DNA of 64,000 bases from Terrilactibacillus laevilacticus. GTDB lineage: Bacteria > Bacillota > Bacilli > Bacillales > Sporolactobacillaceae. Location: NCBI RefSeq assembly GCF_006517395.1, contig NZ_VDCY01000001.1:310001-374000 (forward strand), read 5' to 3'. The notes beneath the pieces were generated by a model that saw only the letters and a program-made list of their open reading frames with translations, was not told where the DNA came from and did no database searches. Each line of letters starts with the position of its first letter. Position 1 is the stretch's first letter. A program made the position numbers and the translations under genes. Shown here one piece after another: positions 63,417-64,000 of the stretch.

Positions 63417-64000
63417 ATGTTGCAGACGAAAACCATTGCACAGAAAATTTCTGTTAAGTCATCCATATTAACGAATAAAAAGAGCTCAACAAAATTAAAG
63501 ATGGGTCCTCAGGTAACTTTTCGAAGTTGGATGAAAATGAAGAAGGGATCAAATCTAATTGGTAACCCAGAGAATTTAAAAAAGGATAAAACGCTTGATG
63601 ATACGATCGTACCAAGTTCGGTTGATCATATTGCTCCATCAGAATTAAAAAAATCCTCTTTTATCGAGGAAACCGTTCATAAAGACGTTGATAATTTAGA
63701 CTTAAATTACCGTCAACATTCTCCATCTGATCATTTAATAAGTGAAGAGATGGGACCAAAACAGACGATTTCGGTTTCACAGAATGCTGATCAAGTCTTT
63801 CAGGACGAATTCGTGAAGAGTGAAAAAAGACCACATCTTTTTAAGGAAGATAATGCCTTATCTCCGTCTAAACATGAAAAACATCTCACTCGCTCGAAAA
63901 AAGAGAAAGTTGTCACCTCTCTTTTACATACGAATTCTCGTGTCATACCTGTTATGGAACAAGGACAATATGAGCGGTTAGATGGTAAACAGAATCTGAT
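63417..64000 (+). CDS. fliK: Probable flagellar hook-length control protein FliK, N-terminal part
   Basis: An open frame from ATG 63417, after AAAGGAGGTG, runs to the window edge (194 codons, no stop). The product begins MLQTKTIAQKISVKSSI and is hydrophilic, rich in Ser, Lys and Asp, with no recognised domain; that is typical of the variable FliK N-terminus, whose conserved domain would lie beyond the window. The call rests on position after fliJ-ylxF. In minus-strand and other frames only short shadows exist. Confidence 0.75.
   Translation, partial: MLQTKTIAQKISVKSSILTNKKSSTKLKMGPQVTFRSWMKMKKGSNLIGNPENLKKDKTLDDTIVPSSVDHIAPSELKKSSFIEETVHKDVDNLDLNYRQHSPSDHLISEEMGPKQTISVSQNADQVFQDEFVKSEKRPHLFKEDNALSPSKHEKHLTRSKKEKVVTSLLHTNSRVIPVMEQGQYERLDGKQNL

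Overview
The window is a contiguous piece of a low-GC Gram-positive chromosome from an endospore-forming, flagellated member of the Bacillales. The evidence is a nearly colinear match to the long Bacillus subtilis region running from pyrB to fliK, an intact spoVM, the global regulators CodY, FapR and RemA, and Bacillus-type ribosome binding sites. I cannot name the species; the gene losses listed below suggest a lineage some distance from B. subtilis.

Layout. (1) 1-9266: pyrimidine biosynthesis operon pyrB(partial)-pyrC-carA-carB-pyrK-pyrD-pyrF-pyrE, tightly packed with overlapping genes. (2) 9284-24849: rqcH on the minus strand, then yicC-remA-gmk-rpoZ-coaBC-priA-fmt-rsmB-prpC-prkC-rsgA-rpe-thiN (RNA and ribosome quality control, replication restart, translation initiation, Ser/Thr signalling). 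(3) 25126-32546: spoVM, rpmB (minus), yloU, recG, then the phospholipid and fatty-acid block fapR-plsX-fabD-fabG-acpP with a textbook FapR operator. (4) 32619-43134: rnc, a small minus-strand UPF0435 gene, smc-ftsY, ylxM-ffh, rpsP, rimM-trmD-rplS (protein targeting and ribosome maturation). (5) 43541-55955: rbgA-rnhB-ylqG-ylqH, dprA, topA-trmFO, hslV-hslU-codY. (6) 56262-64000: the start of the flagellar fla/che operon flgB-flgC-fliE-fliF-fliG-fliH-fliI-fliJ-ylxF-fliK(partial).

Against the B. subtilis order several genes are missing from their usual places: the sulfate-assimilation cluster and yloB (after pyrE/rqcH), def, rlmN, fakA-sdaAB-sdaAA, khpA-ylqD, sucCD and xerC. No rRNA, tRNA, CRISPR array or complete insertion sequence was seen.

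The most striking non-genic content is a family of short mobile repeats. Nine copies occur in 52 kb, all between genes. They have matching but non-identical ends (core TGTTCAAAAAG), come in three size classes (about 272-279, 153-154 and 125-126 bp), and seven of nine are flanked by perfect 5-bp AT-rich target duplications. I read them as a non-autonomous transposable element (MITE). One end carries a -35-like hexamer 17-18 bp inside the terminus, so insertion beside an AT-rich target can complete an outward promoter; the best cases face acpP and dprA. A second, unrelated set of structured elements (12675-12885, 26286-26420, 48610-48717) shares short end motifs and long stems and may be a family of structured RNAs or transposon-derived RNA scaffolds.
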